A program made the position numbers and the translations under genes. The notes below the pieces were generated by a model, which saw nothing but the letters and a program-made list of their open reading frames with translations, had not been told where the DNA came from and searched no databases. Shown in pieces: positions 15,524 to 22,659 of a stretch of DNA of 22,688 nucleotides. The number at the start of each line of letters is the position of its first letter. Within the stretch, counting starts at the first letter, position 1. The stretch comes from an uncultured Clostridia bacterium (GTDB lineage Bacteria > Bacillota > Clostridia > TANB77 > CAG-465): the NCBI GenBank assembly GCA_947628575.1, contig CANRAK010000009.1, forward strand, positions 1 through 22,688, read 5' to 3'.

Positions 15524-16996
15524 CTACTTTTCCTCCTTCATTGTTGGTTTTTCATTATGATAAGTTGTATTTTGTTCAAAAGTATAAGCTACTTGTAATA
15601 AGTTTTTCTCATCAAATGCTTTACTAATAAACTGAATACCTATTGGTAATCCTTCTTTATCAAAACCACCTGGTACTGAGATACCTGGAAGTCCTGCAAT
15701 ATTTACAGGAACTGTATATATATCTTCTAAATACATTTCAAGTGGAGATGCATTATGTGCTCCAAACTTAAATGAAGTGTTAGGTGCAGTAGGTATCATT
15801 ATAACATCACAATTTTCAAATGCTTTCTTAAAGTTTTCCACAATAAGTGTTCTAACTTGTTGTGCTCTTTTATAATAAGCATCATAGTATCCAGATGAAA
15901 GTACATAAGTACCTAGCATAATTCTTCTTTTTACTTCTTCACCAAAACCTTCAGTTCTAGATTTTACATATAAATCATCTAAATCATTAAAATCTTTTGC
16001 TCTATATCCATATCTTATACCATCATATCTTCCAAGATTAGATGACGCCTCTGCTGTTGCAATTATATAATATGTAGCTAGAGAATATTTTGCATACTCT
16101 AAATTTACTTCTTGGATTTTAGCTCCAGCATTTTTTAAAGTTTCTATAGCTTCATCATAAGCTTTTCTAACATCAGGATTAATACCATCAGTAATAAAAT
16201 CTGTTGGTATACCTATTACTTTATCTTTTACATCATTTACTAATGCTTTAGTATAGTCTACTTTTTCTAAATTAGCAGATGTAGTATCCATCTTATCATA
16301 TCCTGCTATTACATTAAGCATAGTTGCTGCATCTTCTACTGTTTTAGTAAAAGGCCCTATTTGGTCTAAAGATGATGCAAAAGCGATAAGACCAAATCTA
16401 GATATAAGTCCATAAGTTGGTTTAAGTCCGACAACTGAACAATATGATGCAGGTTGTCTAATTGAACCACCTGTATCAGATCCTAAAGATGCATAAGCCA
16501 TATCTGCTGATACAACGGCTGCACTTCCACCAGATGAACCACCTGGTACTCTTGTTAAATCCCATGGATTTTTTGTCTTTTTCATATATGATGTTTCAGT
16601 AGAAGAACCCATAGCAAATTCATCCATATTTGTTTTACCAAGTATAATTGCTCCTGCTTCTTCTAGTTTTTTTACAACTGTTGCATTATATATTGGTGTA
16701 AAATTCTCAAGCATTCTTGATGCACATGTTGTTTTAACACCATTTGTACAAATATTGTCTTTTATGGCTATTGGTACACCACCAAGTACACCTATATCTT
16801 CATTATTATCTAATTTTTTTTGTAGTTCTTCTGCTTTTTGATAAGCTCTCTCTTGTGTTAAAGTAATATATGCATCAACTTTAGGTTCAACTTCTTCAAT
16901 TCTAGAATATACACTATCTAGAACTTCTTTAATTGAAACTTCTTTGTTTTTTATTTTTTTTGCTATATCAGTTAAAGTTAAACTGTATAAATCCAT
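15524..16996 (-). CDS. gatA: Asp-tRNA(Asn)/Glu-tRNA(Gln) amidotransferase subunit A
   Basis: GatA is the glutaminase subunit and supplies ammonia through a channel to GatB. It belongs to the amidase-signature family. The triad is complete at the classical positions: Lys79 in AIKDN, cis-Ser154 in PGGSSGGSAA, and the nucleophile Ser178 in LGSDTGGSIRQP. Length 490 residues is normal. It follows gatC by 12 nt with AGGAGG before its ATG. The indirect amidation route implies that the organism makes Gln-tRNA(Gln), Asn-tRNA(Asn) or both through a misacylated intermediate. Confidence 0.97.
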   Translation of the reverse strand: MDLYSLTLTDIAKKIKNKEVSIKEVLDSVYSRIEEVEPKVDAYITLTQERAYQKAEELQKKLDNNEDIGVLGGVPIAIKDNICTNGVKTTCASRMLENFTPIYNATVVKKLEEAGAIILGKTNMDEFAMGSSTETSYMKKTKNPWDLTRVPGGSSGGSAAVVSADMAYASLGSDTGGSIRQPASYCSVVGLKPTYGLISRFGLIAFASSLDQIGPFTKTVEDAATMLNVIAGYDKMDTTSANLEKVDYTKALVNDVKDKVIGIPTDFITDGINPDVRKAYDEAIETLKNAGAKIQEVNLEYAKYSLATYYIIATAEASSNLGRYDGIRYGYRAKDFNDLDDLYVKSRTEGFGEEVKRRIMLGTYVLSSGYYDAYYKRAQQVRTLIVENFKKAFENCDVIMIPTAPNTSFKFGAHNASPLEMYLEDIYTVPVNIAGLPGISVPGGFDKEGLPIGIQFISKAFDEKNLLQVAYTFEQNTTYHNEKPTMKEEK

Positions 16997-17008
16997 TAAT
17001 TATTCCTC

Positions 17009-17296
17009 CTATTCAACTACTTTTGGAACACTTATGCAACCTGCATCTTTACTAGGTGCATTTTTAAGTATTTCCTCTCTATTATATGAAGCTTCAACTT
17101 CATCTTTTCTAAACACGTTCTTTATATCTAAAATGTGAGCTGTAGGCTTTACATTCTCAACATTAATACTTGAAAGCTCGTTTGCAAAATTTACTATTTC
17201 AGATAAGTTATTAGTGTATTTTTCTAATTCTTCTTCTGTTAAACTAAGCTTTGAAAGCTTTGCAATATGTTTTACGTCTTCTTTTGACACACTCAT
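17009..17296 (-). CDS. gatC: Asp-tRNA(Asn)/Glu-tRNA(Gln) amidotransferase subunit C
   Basis: GatC is the small belt subunit that stabilises the GatA-GatB complex. It reads MSVSKEDVKHIAKLSKLSLT and later PTAHILDIKNVFRKDE, the usual pattern, and ends in the PKVVE tail; 95 residues is normal. I start it at the ATG at 17294-17296, 7 nt after AAAGGAGG; the longer frame from 17320 would include that ribosome site. First gene of gatCAB. Confidence 0.95.
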   Translation of the reverse strand: MSVSKEDVKHIAKLSKLSLTEEELEKYTNNLSEIVNFANELSSINVENVKPTAHILDIKNVFRKDEVEASYNREEILKNAPSKDAGCISVPKVVE

Positions 17297-17325
17297 GAAA
17301 AAATCCTCCTTTATATACATTGACT

Positions 17326-17354
17326 ATTATACTTTAAATGGTAATTTCTGTCAA
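17326..17354 (-). promoter_or_regulatory. Perfect consensus sigma-A promoter of gatCAB
   Basis: On the minus strand TTGACA (17349-17354), exactly 17 nt, then TATAAT (17326-17331). The leader to the gatC ATG is about 24 nt. Confidence 0.93.
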
Positions 17355-17386
17355 GGTAAAATGCTTATATATAAGTATTTTTGACA
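17349..17386. promoter_or_regulatory. Inverted repeats immediately upstream of the gatCAB promoter
   Basis: CTTATATATAAG (17364-17375) is a perfect 12-bp palindrome. It extends outward on both sides with A-T pairs and one G-T wobble to about 17358-17381. It is bracketed by TGTCAA (17349-17354, the promoter's -35 read on the plus strand) and TTGACA (17381-17386). This may be an operator or merely an AT-rich upstream element. Confidence 0.35.
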
Positions 17387-17399
17387 CGATTTACCAGTT

Positions 17400-17431
17400 A
17401 AAAAGGAATAACCTTTTTTAGATTATTCCTT
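17400..17431 (-). terminator. Terminator of the anchored-protein gene at 17451
   Basis: AAGGAATAA (17403-17411) and TTATTCCTT (17423-17431) form a 9-bp stem with an 11-nt loop; on the minus strand the hairpin runs into five Ts. It lies 19 nt after the stop. Confidence 0.8.
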
Positions 17432-17450
17432 ATCTAATTTTTAATTTATA

Positions 17451-18134
17451 TTACTCAAAATATTTAGCTATTAGCTCTTGTGTACCATCTCTTTTTATAA
17501 CTACTATACTATCTCCTATAATCTCTCCATTTCCATTTTGCATAGCTACGCCTCTTACTCCAACTACATCAGTTAGGCCATCTATACTCATAAAATCATA
17601 TTGTCTATCTAGTATTGCCTTAAAAGGAAGATATTTTACTGTTCCATCAGATAGTACAATTACTAGTGCTGTTGTAGAAAGATCTGTTCCAAATTTTAAA
17701 ATCTTTGCTTCAATAATATCTGCATCAACATTTAAATCATATTGAACATTATCATATGGTGTAAAATTACTAGCACCAAATCCAGTAGAATTTGTATTAG
17801 AAGATGCAAAGAAGAAAAATGTTTTATCTACTATTATAATTTCTACACCTGAATATTCTAAAGTTTCCCTAAAGAACTTAATGCTATTACCTTCTGGTAT
17901 ATACTTTATGCTATTTTTATCACTAGTAATCTTAAATTCTGCTTGTTTTTCAACAGATACTTTATTTTCGTCTACATTATTTTGCTCTGCAATTTCCTCG
18001 TTTTCTTTAACTTTTTGCTCTAGTTGTGCTATATAATTATGTGAATTGTTTAGCTTTACTATGCAAACACATAACGCACTCATACTTGATACAATTATTA
18101 CTAATAAAATAATTAAAGTTATTTTACTTTTCAT
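17451..18134 (-). CDS. Anchored extracytoplasmic protein of unknown function
   Basis: 227 residues. An N-terminal membrane helix (about 4-27) is followed by a short predicted coiled coil (about 31-62, with QLEQKVKENEEIAEQNN) and a beta-rich external domain of about 160 residues. The C-terminal half holds two similar strand patterns, ALVIVLSDGTVKYLPF and DSIVVIKRDGTQELIAKYF, suggesting an internally repeated beta-blade-like unit. No catalytic motif that I recognise. GAGGGG precedes the ATG. It lies 12 nt after the FUSC-type gene and is probably co-transcribed with it. Confidence 0.75.
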   Translation of the reverse strand: MKSKITLIILLVIIVSSMSALCVCIVKLNNSHNYIAQLEQKVKENEEIAEQNNVDENKVSVEKQAEFKITSDKNSIKYIPEGNSIKFFRETLEYSGVEIIIVDKTFFFFASSNTNSTGFGASNFTPYDNVQYDLNVDADIIEAKILKFGTDLSTTALVIVLSDGTVKYLPFKAILDRQYDFMSIDGLTDVVGVRGVAMQNGNGEIIGDSIVVIKRDGTQELIAKYFE

Positions 18135-18146
18135 ACTTTTCCCCTC

Positions 18147-18659
18147 TTATTTTTCTTTTTCAATTCTTATTCTTCTTTTTCTTCTTGGATTATATAAATT
18201 AACGAGCATCGCGACAATACTTGCAACAATAGTGTTTGCCATTACTCTTATTGGATAAATCCAGCTTATCTCAGGCACTTCATCAAGAGTAATAGCTAAA
18301 AATACATAACACGCTATTAAGATATATTCGTTTTTATTTATCAGTTTACTGCAAAAATATAGTATTAAAAATACTCCTATTGGTATAAGCATTATTGTAG
18401 CTATATTAGATTTTGTAATATATATAATACACATAGCTATTGTACCAATTATGCCACCAATCACAGTTGCAGATATTCTATTATGTATTTCATGTATACT
18501 TCTAACAACATCCCCTTGAACAGCTAGTACTGCTACTATCGCCATTTCATAAGGTCTTAATAATCCTTGACTAAATGTTCCAATAATCATAACTATAAAA
18601 ACAGCAAGCACTGTCTTCATAATTCTTAATCCTGGAACTTCTATATGTGCTACTTTCAT
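18147..18659 (-). CDS. FUSC / aromatic acid exporter-type membrane protein, short form
   Basis: 170 residues, nearly all membrane helices. It begins MKVAHIEVPGLRIMKTVLAV and has RPYEMAIVAVLAVQGDVVRSIHEIHNRISATVIGGIIGT, the pattern of the FUSC/ArAE_1 N-terminal membrane region (GLRxxKT, then xxxQxxVxxS, then R-xxGTxxGxxxG). Full-length relatives carry a second membrane half or a cytoplasmic domain; this one ends after a strongly basic tail (NPRRKRRIRIEKEK). It could be a natural membrane-only form. GAGG lies 7 nt before the ATG. The transported substrate is unknown. Confidence 0.75.
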   Translation of the reverse strand: MKVAHIEVPGLRIMKTVLAVFIVMIIGTFSQGLLRPYEMAIVAVLAVQGDVVRSIHEIHNRISATVIGGIIGTIAMCIIYITKSNIATIMLIPIGVFLILYFCSKLINKNEYILIACYVFLAITLDEVPEISWIYPIRVMANTIVASIVAMLVNLYNPRRKRRIRIEKEK

Positions 18660-18676
18660 AGTTCTACCTCAATTAA

Positions 18677-18705
18677 ATGTTAACATATAAAAATTAAATA
18701 ATCAA
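18677..18705 (-). promoter_or_regulatory. Candidate promoter and palindrome upstream of the FUSC-type gene
   Basis: On the minus strand TTGATT (18700-18705), 17 nt, then TAACAT (18677-18682) preceded by TGT as a TGn extension. The -10 lies in the perfect 10-bp palindrome ATGTTAACAT (18677-18686), one of several TTAACAT elements in this region. The -10 itself is poor, so a regulator may be involved. Confidence 0.45.
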
Positions 18706-18732
18706 GTATTTAATCTTCAAATTTACGTATAA

Positions 18733-18755
18733 AGAGGTAGCCATTAGCTACCTCT
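18733..18755 (-). terminator. Hairpin ending the candidate short transcript
   Basis: AGAGGTAGC (18733-18741) and GCTACCTCT (18747-18755) form a perfect 9-bp stem with a 5-nt loop. On the minus strand it is followed by TTATACG, a poor U-tract. The loop contains the TAA that ends the frame at 18744-18866, as other terminators in this window contain stop codons. Confidence 0.6.
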
Positions 18756-18866
18756 AAAATCAAGTTTATTTAAGTCTATATATGAAAAAACCATTTTATT
18801 TGAATTGTTATTGAATTCGTTGTATGTACATGTAAATTTTAAAGCTAAATTTACAAACTTATACCT
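18744..18866 (-). pseudogene. Possible frameshifted small gene (40 open codons out of phase with a good start)
   Basis: A strong site, GAGAGGGGTGAGATATG (ATG at 18868-18870), is followed by only AAG GTA TAA. In the phase reached by removing one base, the frame stays open for 40 codons, beginning RYKFVNLALKFTCTYN and ending in YIDLNKLDFRGS before a TAA inside the hairpin loop. This looks like a small gene with a one-base insertion or sequencing error. A stop-free run of this length is also possible by chance, roughly a few per cent in this composition. No family recognised. Confidence 0.3.
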
Positions 18867-18896
18867 TCATATCTCACCCCTCTCTTATTTAACATC

Positions 18897-18940
18897 ATTA
18901 TACTTTTTTAATGTGTATTATCTATGTTAATAATGTTAAA
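18897..18940 (-). promoter_or_regulatory. Candidate activator-dependent promoter with TTAACAT repeats
   Basis: On the minus strand TATAAT (18897-18902) has no good -35: the 17-nt position (18920-18925) reads ATAGAT. It overlaps two direct repeats, TTTAACAT and TTAACAT (18933-18940 and 18924-18930, 9-bp period). An inverted copy, TTTAACAT on the plus strand, lies at 18888-18895 on the other side of the -10. OmpR-family regulators such as PhoP of Bacillus bind TTAACA-type direct repeats in such positions. Confidence 0.45.
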
Positions 18941-19049
18941 TCTATATGAAGTTTTAGTATTTACATTTTTGTTAGAGATTAGTTAATACCGCTACTTCTA
19001 ATATAATTATAATTTGTTATTGTGAAAATGTAATGATATATATACGAAA

Positions 19050-19085
19050 ATAAGAAGAAAGACTATTTCTAATCTTTCTTCTTAT
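19050..19085 (-). terminator. Terminator of the two-component operon, overlapping the kinase stop codon
   Basis: A perfect 13-bp stem, ATAAGAAGAAAGA (19050-19062) with TCTTTCTTCTTAT (19073-19085), and a 10-nt loop. On the minus strand it is followed by TTTCG. The TAG stop of the kinase (19069-19071) is in the loop, so one arm encodes its last residues. Confidence 0.8.
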
Positions 19086-20565
19086 CTGTTATTTCTTTTT
19101 TAGATACTCTTTCCATATCAAACCAGAATGTACTTCCTTTTCCAACTTTAGAAGTAACACCATAATCTGAGTTGTGTTTTATTAGAATATTTTTTACTAT
19201 TGAAAGTCCTAAACCACTGCCTTGTACATTTCTTGTAAATGACTCACTTGCTTTATAATATCTATCCCAAATATGTTTCATATTTTCTTCAGATATTCCA
19301 ACACCATCATCAATTACTTCAACTTTTACTCTTTTTTGTGTAGCTGTAACTTTTATATTTATATGTCGTTTTCCTTCGCCACTATGTTTTATTGCATTTA
19401 CAATTAAGTTATATAATACTTGCTCTATCTTCGTTCTATCTGCATTTACATATAAATCATTTGGTATATTATATACAATTTCATGCTCTGTATCCATTTC
19501 AGATAATCTTATTCTATCTATTAAATCTGCTGCAACTTTTGAGAAATCGAATCTTTCTTTATTTATAGTTATTTCTCCAGACTCTATTTTAGATAAATCC
19601 ATCATATCATTTACAAGTCTTGTTAATCTATCTGTTTCGTCTATTATTACCTTAAGATGTTCTTCTCTTTTTTGCTTATTATCTCCAGATAAATCTCTTA
19701 TCATTTCAGAATACGCCTTTATCATAGTAAGCGGTGTTTTTAAATCATGTGATACATTTGCAATAAGCTCTCTTCTAATTTCATCTGTACGTGCAAGTGA
19801 TGAAGTAGTACTATTTAATGTACCCGCAAGTTCATCTAATTCTTCATAGCCACATTTTTCAAAATTTATATCATAGTTTCCTGTACCTAGTTTTTTCGCT
19901 GTTTCGTTCATTTTCATAATAGGTCTAGATATTCTCCTAGACATAAATAATGATATAACAGTAGATATAATTAGTGAAATAAATGTTATATATACAAGCT
20001 GACTTGTTATAACATTAGAAGTTGCATCAATAGGGTCTATTGACATTATTATAATATAACAATAATCTGTATCTGGTATAACTTTACCATATACATATAT
20101 TTGTGTTTTTAGTCTATCAATATCTAGAGTATATGATACTCTTTTTAGTGGGCTTTCCACAATACTTTTAGCTATATCACTTATATCAATAGAAACATTT
20201 CTTCCTGGCATTTGAGCTAGGTATCCAGTTTGTGTTTGGTCTTTACTATATAAACTTGTTCCTGTATAAGATGTACTTGTGTAAAATAATTCACCTTCTG
20301 TAGATAAGATATAAATTGAAGCTGAGTTTCTATAAGCAGTCTTATCTATCTCATCTTTATAATCTATTGCATTTTTAAATATATTTTCTACTTCTGCACC
20401 TACTTGAGCTGTTTCTGCTTTTTTCATAGAGCTATAATATGTTTGTAAAAAAACAACTTGCATAAACCAAAGAAGTACAAATATAATAATAGCTAATGTT
20501 ATAAAATATAACCATAGCATAAAGGTTAATGACCTAGATTTTGAATTAGTATTTTTATTCTTCAA
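19069..20565 (-). CDS. Membrane sensor histidine kinase
   Basis: 498 residues. Two membrane helices (about 17-41 and 187-208) enclose an external sensor domain of about 145 residues. A HAMP linker follows (about 209-262, starting SRRISRPIMKMNETAKKLG). The HisKA domain has His273 in RRELIANVSHDLKTPLT. The HATPase_c domain has the N box around Asn390 (LYNLIVNAIKHS), the G1 box DDGVG (419-423) and the G2 box GSGLGL (449-454). The domain order is that of PhoR/ResE/WalK-type kinases without a PAS domain. Translation starts at a TTG (20563-20565) that overlaps the regulator gene by 11 nt, with GGGG 7 nt upstream. It probably phosphorylates the regulator encoded just before it. The signal is unknown. 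Confidence 0.93.
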   Translation of the reverse strand: MKNKNTNSKSRSLTFMLWLYFITLAIIIFVLLWFMQVVFLQTYYSSMKKAETAQVGAEVENIFKNAIDYKDEIDKTAYRNSASIYILSTEGELFYTSTSYTGTSLYSKDQTQTGYLAQMPGRNVSIDISDIAKSIVESPLKRVSYTLDIDRLKTQIYVYGKVIPDTDYCYIIIMSIDPIDATSNVITSQLVYITFISLIISTVISLFMSRRISRPIMKMNETAKKLGTGNYDINFEKCGYEELDELAGTLNSTTSSLARTDEIRRELIANVSHDLKTPLTMIKAYSEMIRDLSGDNKQKREEHLKVIIDETDRLTRLVNDMMDLSKIESGEITINKERFDFSKVAADLIDRIRLSEMDTEHEIVYNIPNDLYVNADRTKIEQVLYNLIVNAIKHSGEGKRHINIKVTATQKRVKVEVIDDGVGISEENMKHIWDRYYKASESFTRNVQGSGLGLSIVKNILIKHNSDYGVTSKVGKGSTFWFDMERVSKKEITDKKKD

Positions 20566-21226
20566 ATTTATACCCCATTCCTCTTACAGTTACTATTTTA
20601 TCTCTATATTTTCCAAGATTATTTCTTAGCATTTTTACGTGTGTGTCAACTGTTCTATCTTCTCCAAAGAAATCATAGCCCCATACTTCATTTAATATTT
20701 TTTCTCTAGATAAAGCTATATTTTTATTTAATATAAAATATTGTAATAGTTCATATTCTTTTGGAGTTAAATCTTTCTTTACCCCATCAACATATACATT
20801 TCTTCCTAGCATGTCCACTTCTAGTCCTTCAAAAGTATATTTATCTTGTACTAAACCACTATTGTTATTTTTTGTTCTTGTTATTACAGCATTAATTCTT
20901 GCCATTAATTCTTTAGGACTAAATGGCTTTACAACATAGTCATCTATTCCAAGTTCAAAGCCAAATAGTTTATCGTATTCTTCTCCTCTTGCTGATAGCA
21001 TAATAACAGGTATATTCTTTGTTTTTCTTATCTCTTTAATTGATGAAAATCCATCTAGTTTAGGCATCATTATATCCATTATAATAATGTCATAATCGTT
21101 ATTTTTACATTTTACAACTGCTTCCATACCGTCACATGCTTCATCTATTTCATATCCTTCAAACTCAGCATACTCTCTTATTACATTTCTTATTTTTTCT
21201 TCGTCATCTACAACTAATACTCTCAT
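20555..21226 (-). CDS. OmpR-family response regulator
   Basis: 223 residues. The receiver domain has acidic-pocket Asp7-Asp8, phospho-acceptor Asp51 in IIIMDIMMPKLDG, Ser78 in the switch position (LSARGEE) and Lys100 in VVKPFSP. The C-terminal winged helix reads TPKEYELLQYFILNKN, then WGYDFFGEDRTVDTHV and KMLRNNLGKY, ending VRGMGYKFEE. I start it at the ATG at 21224-21226 (MRVLVVDDEE); a GTG three codons upstream overlaps the ribosome site GGGTGGAG. The first gene of the pair, it overlaps the kinase start. OmpR-type regulators bind direct repeats, relevant to the TTAACAT elements nearby. Confidence 0.95.
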   Translation of the reverse strand: MRVLVVDDEEKIRNVIREYAEFEGYEIDEACDGMEAVVKCKNNDYDIIIMDIMMPKLDGFSSIKEIRKTKNIPVIMLSARGEEYDKLFGFELGIDDYVVKPFSPKELMARINAVITRTKNNNSGLVQDKYTFEGLEVDMLGRNVYVDGVKKDLTPKEYELLQYFILNKNIALSREKILNEVWGYDFFGEDRTVDTHVKMLRNNLGKYRDKIVTVRGMGYKFEE

Positions 21227-21241
21227 ATTCTCCACCCTTCG

Positions 21242-21279
21242 TTTAACATAATTTCATATTATCATATATATGTGATAAT
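21242..21279. promoter_or_regulatory. Leader of the response-regulator gene: TTTAACAT element and inverted repeat
   Basis: TTTAACAT (21242-21249) lies just before the ribosome site. ATTATCA (21258-21264) and TGATAAT (21273-21279) form a 7-bp inverted repeat. On the minus strand one arm gives GATAAT as a possible -10, without a clear -35. Autoregulation is possible; the exact promoter is not resolved. Confidence 0.35.
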
Positions 21280-21315
21280 TTTATGTAGAAAACATAAATT
21301 ATTTGAAATATACCA

Positions 21316-21831
21316 CTATTTCTCATTAATTTGTGTAAATCTTACTCTTATTCCTGTATCAACATTATATCCATCTAAGATAAGTACATCATTTTCATAA
21401 TATGCTACTACTATATAATATGTACTAATGTATTCTGCTTCATTCTTACTTTCACCAATATATATTTCATCATTTTCAAGCTCTAAAAAGCCTAAAGTAT
21501 ATTTTTTTGTATCAAGTTTTGAAATATAATTTTGGTATTGATTTTTAATATTTTCATCTACTTTATCTGCATACTTAAAAGTGTATTTTCCTTTCATTAC
21601 AAAATCATTATCCATTATTTTATTATTTAAAATATACTGATCTTTTTCTTCAAAAGATAATACAGAATTATCACTTAAACTAAATTTTTTACCTTTTAAG
21701 TCAAATTTATCTTGCGAAAATAATAATCTAAATAACAGCAAAAAAACTACAACTACAATAGCTAAAATAGCTATCTTACCATAAGATTTGTTATTTGTTT
21801 TTACATTTATATTTAAATTTTCATCTTCCAT
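21316..21831 (-). CDS. Membrane-anchored protein of unknown function
   Basis: 171 residues: a short Asn-rich cytoplasmic start (about 1-18), one membrane helix (about 19-39) and an external domain of about 130 residues. The external part has an alternating polar/hydrophobic beta pattern (GKKFSLSDNSVLSFEEKDQYILNN, split here by description, then FVMKGKYTFKY and GFLELENDEIYIGES), resembling small lipocalin-like or 'DUF' beta-barrel domains; this is only a visual impression. No cysteine, no lipobox. AGAGG precedes the ATG. It lies 79 bp after the CmpB-like gene and 81 bp before the two-component operon; I see no clear terminator on either side. Confidence 0.7.
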   Translation of the reverse strand: MEDENLNINVKTNNKSYGKIAILAIVVVVFLLLFRLLFSQDKFDLKGKKFSLSDNSVLSFEEKDQYILNNKIMDNDFVMKGKYTFKYADKVDENIKNQYQNYISKLDTKKYTLGFLELENDEIYIGESKNEAEYISTYYIVVAYYENDVLILDGYNVDTGIRVRFTQINEK

Positions 21832-21910
21832 ATATTTACCTCTAATACTAACTAATTTTATTTATATATAATATTTTTTACATTTATCTCTTTTTATATA
21901 CATATAACTG

Positions 21911-22606
21911 TTAATCTGGTCGCATAGCTGGAAATTTATGATACATATATTCATCACTAAAATGATTATCACAAAACTCCCCTATAAATGTAAGAGGCGC
22001 TTGTCCTTTATCTCTAAATACCATTCTACCAAAAGCAGTATATGTTATTACTATATCTAAAATTATAGCAACAAGTATAACTATATATGTAGGTTGTGCT
22101 ATTTTATATGGTATTTTTTCAACTATTTTAGATAAGAAAGGATATATTACTTTCATAAGGATAAGACCTAATAAGCCCCAAAATAGCATAAATGGTATTG
22201 TAGTTCTTCCTCCAATATTTAAGAAATAGCCTGTATAATCCCAAAACTTAACACCCATTACCACATCACAAAACCAGCTCATAGTAAACTCTGCTACTCC
22301 ACCTATTAAAGCAGAATATAAGTAGGTTTTAATAATACTTCTCTTCTCATTATTTTTTCCTAAAAATATTGCAAATATAGAAACACCTATTCCATATATA
22401 GGACTAAAAGGTCCAAATATTAACCCTTGTCTATTAACCCATTCTCCATTAGTAAAACGCCATAATATTTCTTCATAATATGTGCCAAATATACATCCTA
22501 ATAGAAATAGGATAAATATTTTAGCAAAGCAAAAACCTTTAGCAAAAACTTTAGTTTCTTTGTTTACTTTATTTTCATTATTTTCATTGCTTTTTACTTC
22601 TTCCAT
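21911..22606 (-). CDS. CmpB-type 'putative ABC transporter permease' membrane protein
   Basis: 231 residues. A polar, Asn/Lys-rich N-terminus of about 20 residues precedes five or six membrane helices. The pattern LGCIFGTYYEEILWRF, NRQGLIFGPFSPIYGIG, GGVAEFTMSW and FWDYTGYFLNIGGR matches the family annotated as putative ABC transporter permease (PF06541-like), common in Clostridia. Despite that name there is no ATPase gene next to it here, and the real function is unknown. I start it at the ATG at 22604-22606 (MEEVKSNEN), preceded by GAGGGG; the longer frame from 22648 begins within a hairpin and has no ribosome site. Confidence 0.82.
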   Translation of the reverse strand: MEEVKSNENNENKVNKETKVFAKGFCFAKIFILFLLGCIFGTYYEEILWRFTNGEWVNRQGLIFGPFSPIYGIGVSIFAIFLGKNNEKRSIIKTYLYSALIGGVAEFTMSWFCDVVMGVKFWDYTGYFLNIGGRTTIPFMLFWGLLGLILMKVIYPFLSKIVEKIPYKIAQPTYIVILVAIILDIVITYTAFGRMVFRDKGQAPLTFIGEFCDNHFSDEYMYHKFPAMRPD

Positions 22607-22625
22607 AATCCCCTCTATAATAAAA

Positions 22626-22659
22626 GGCAATCGTATAGATACCAACATACATGACTGCC
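22626..22659 (-). promoter_or_regulatory. Leader hairpin before the CmpB-type gene (terminator-like)
   Basis: On the minus strand GGCAGTC (22653-22659) pairs with GATTGCC (22626-22632), with one G-T wobble. An inner GTAT/ATAC pair (22647-22650 with 22633-22636) extends it across a 2-nt bulge. It is followed by TTTTATTATAG and 8 nt later by the ribosome site. It could be the terminator of a gene beyond the window or an attenuator in the leader. Confidence 0.45.

Larger units (their letters stand above)
18660..19068. other. Gene-poor 409-bp region between the two-component system and the FUSC-type gene
   Basis: No frame of ordinary length is present. Reading the minus strand it holds, in order: part of the histidine-kinase terminator (19050-19085); a promoter-like segment with TTAACAT repeats (18888-18940); a good ribosome site followed by ATG-AAG-GTA-TAA (18859-18870); a 40-codon open frame in another phase (18744-18866); a hairpin (18733-18755); and a second promoter-like segment with an ATGTTAACAT palindrome before the FUSC-type gene. 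The parts are listed separately. Confidence 0.7.

Noticed and set aside
18868..18930. Fourteen-codon frame starting at the ATG at about 18894 (MLNKRGVRYEGISL)
   Set aside because: No ribosome site before it; it overlaps the stronger ribosome site and ATG at 18868-18870.
22607..22648. Longer N-terminus of the CmpB-type protein (MLVSIRLPFIIEG)
   Set aside because: Its ATG lies within a hairpin without a ribosome site, while the inner ATG has GAGGGG at suitable spacing.
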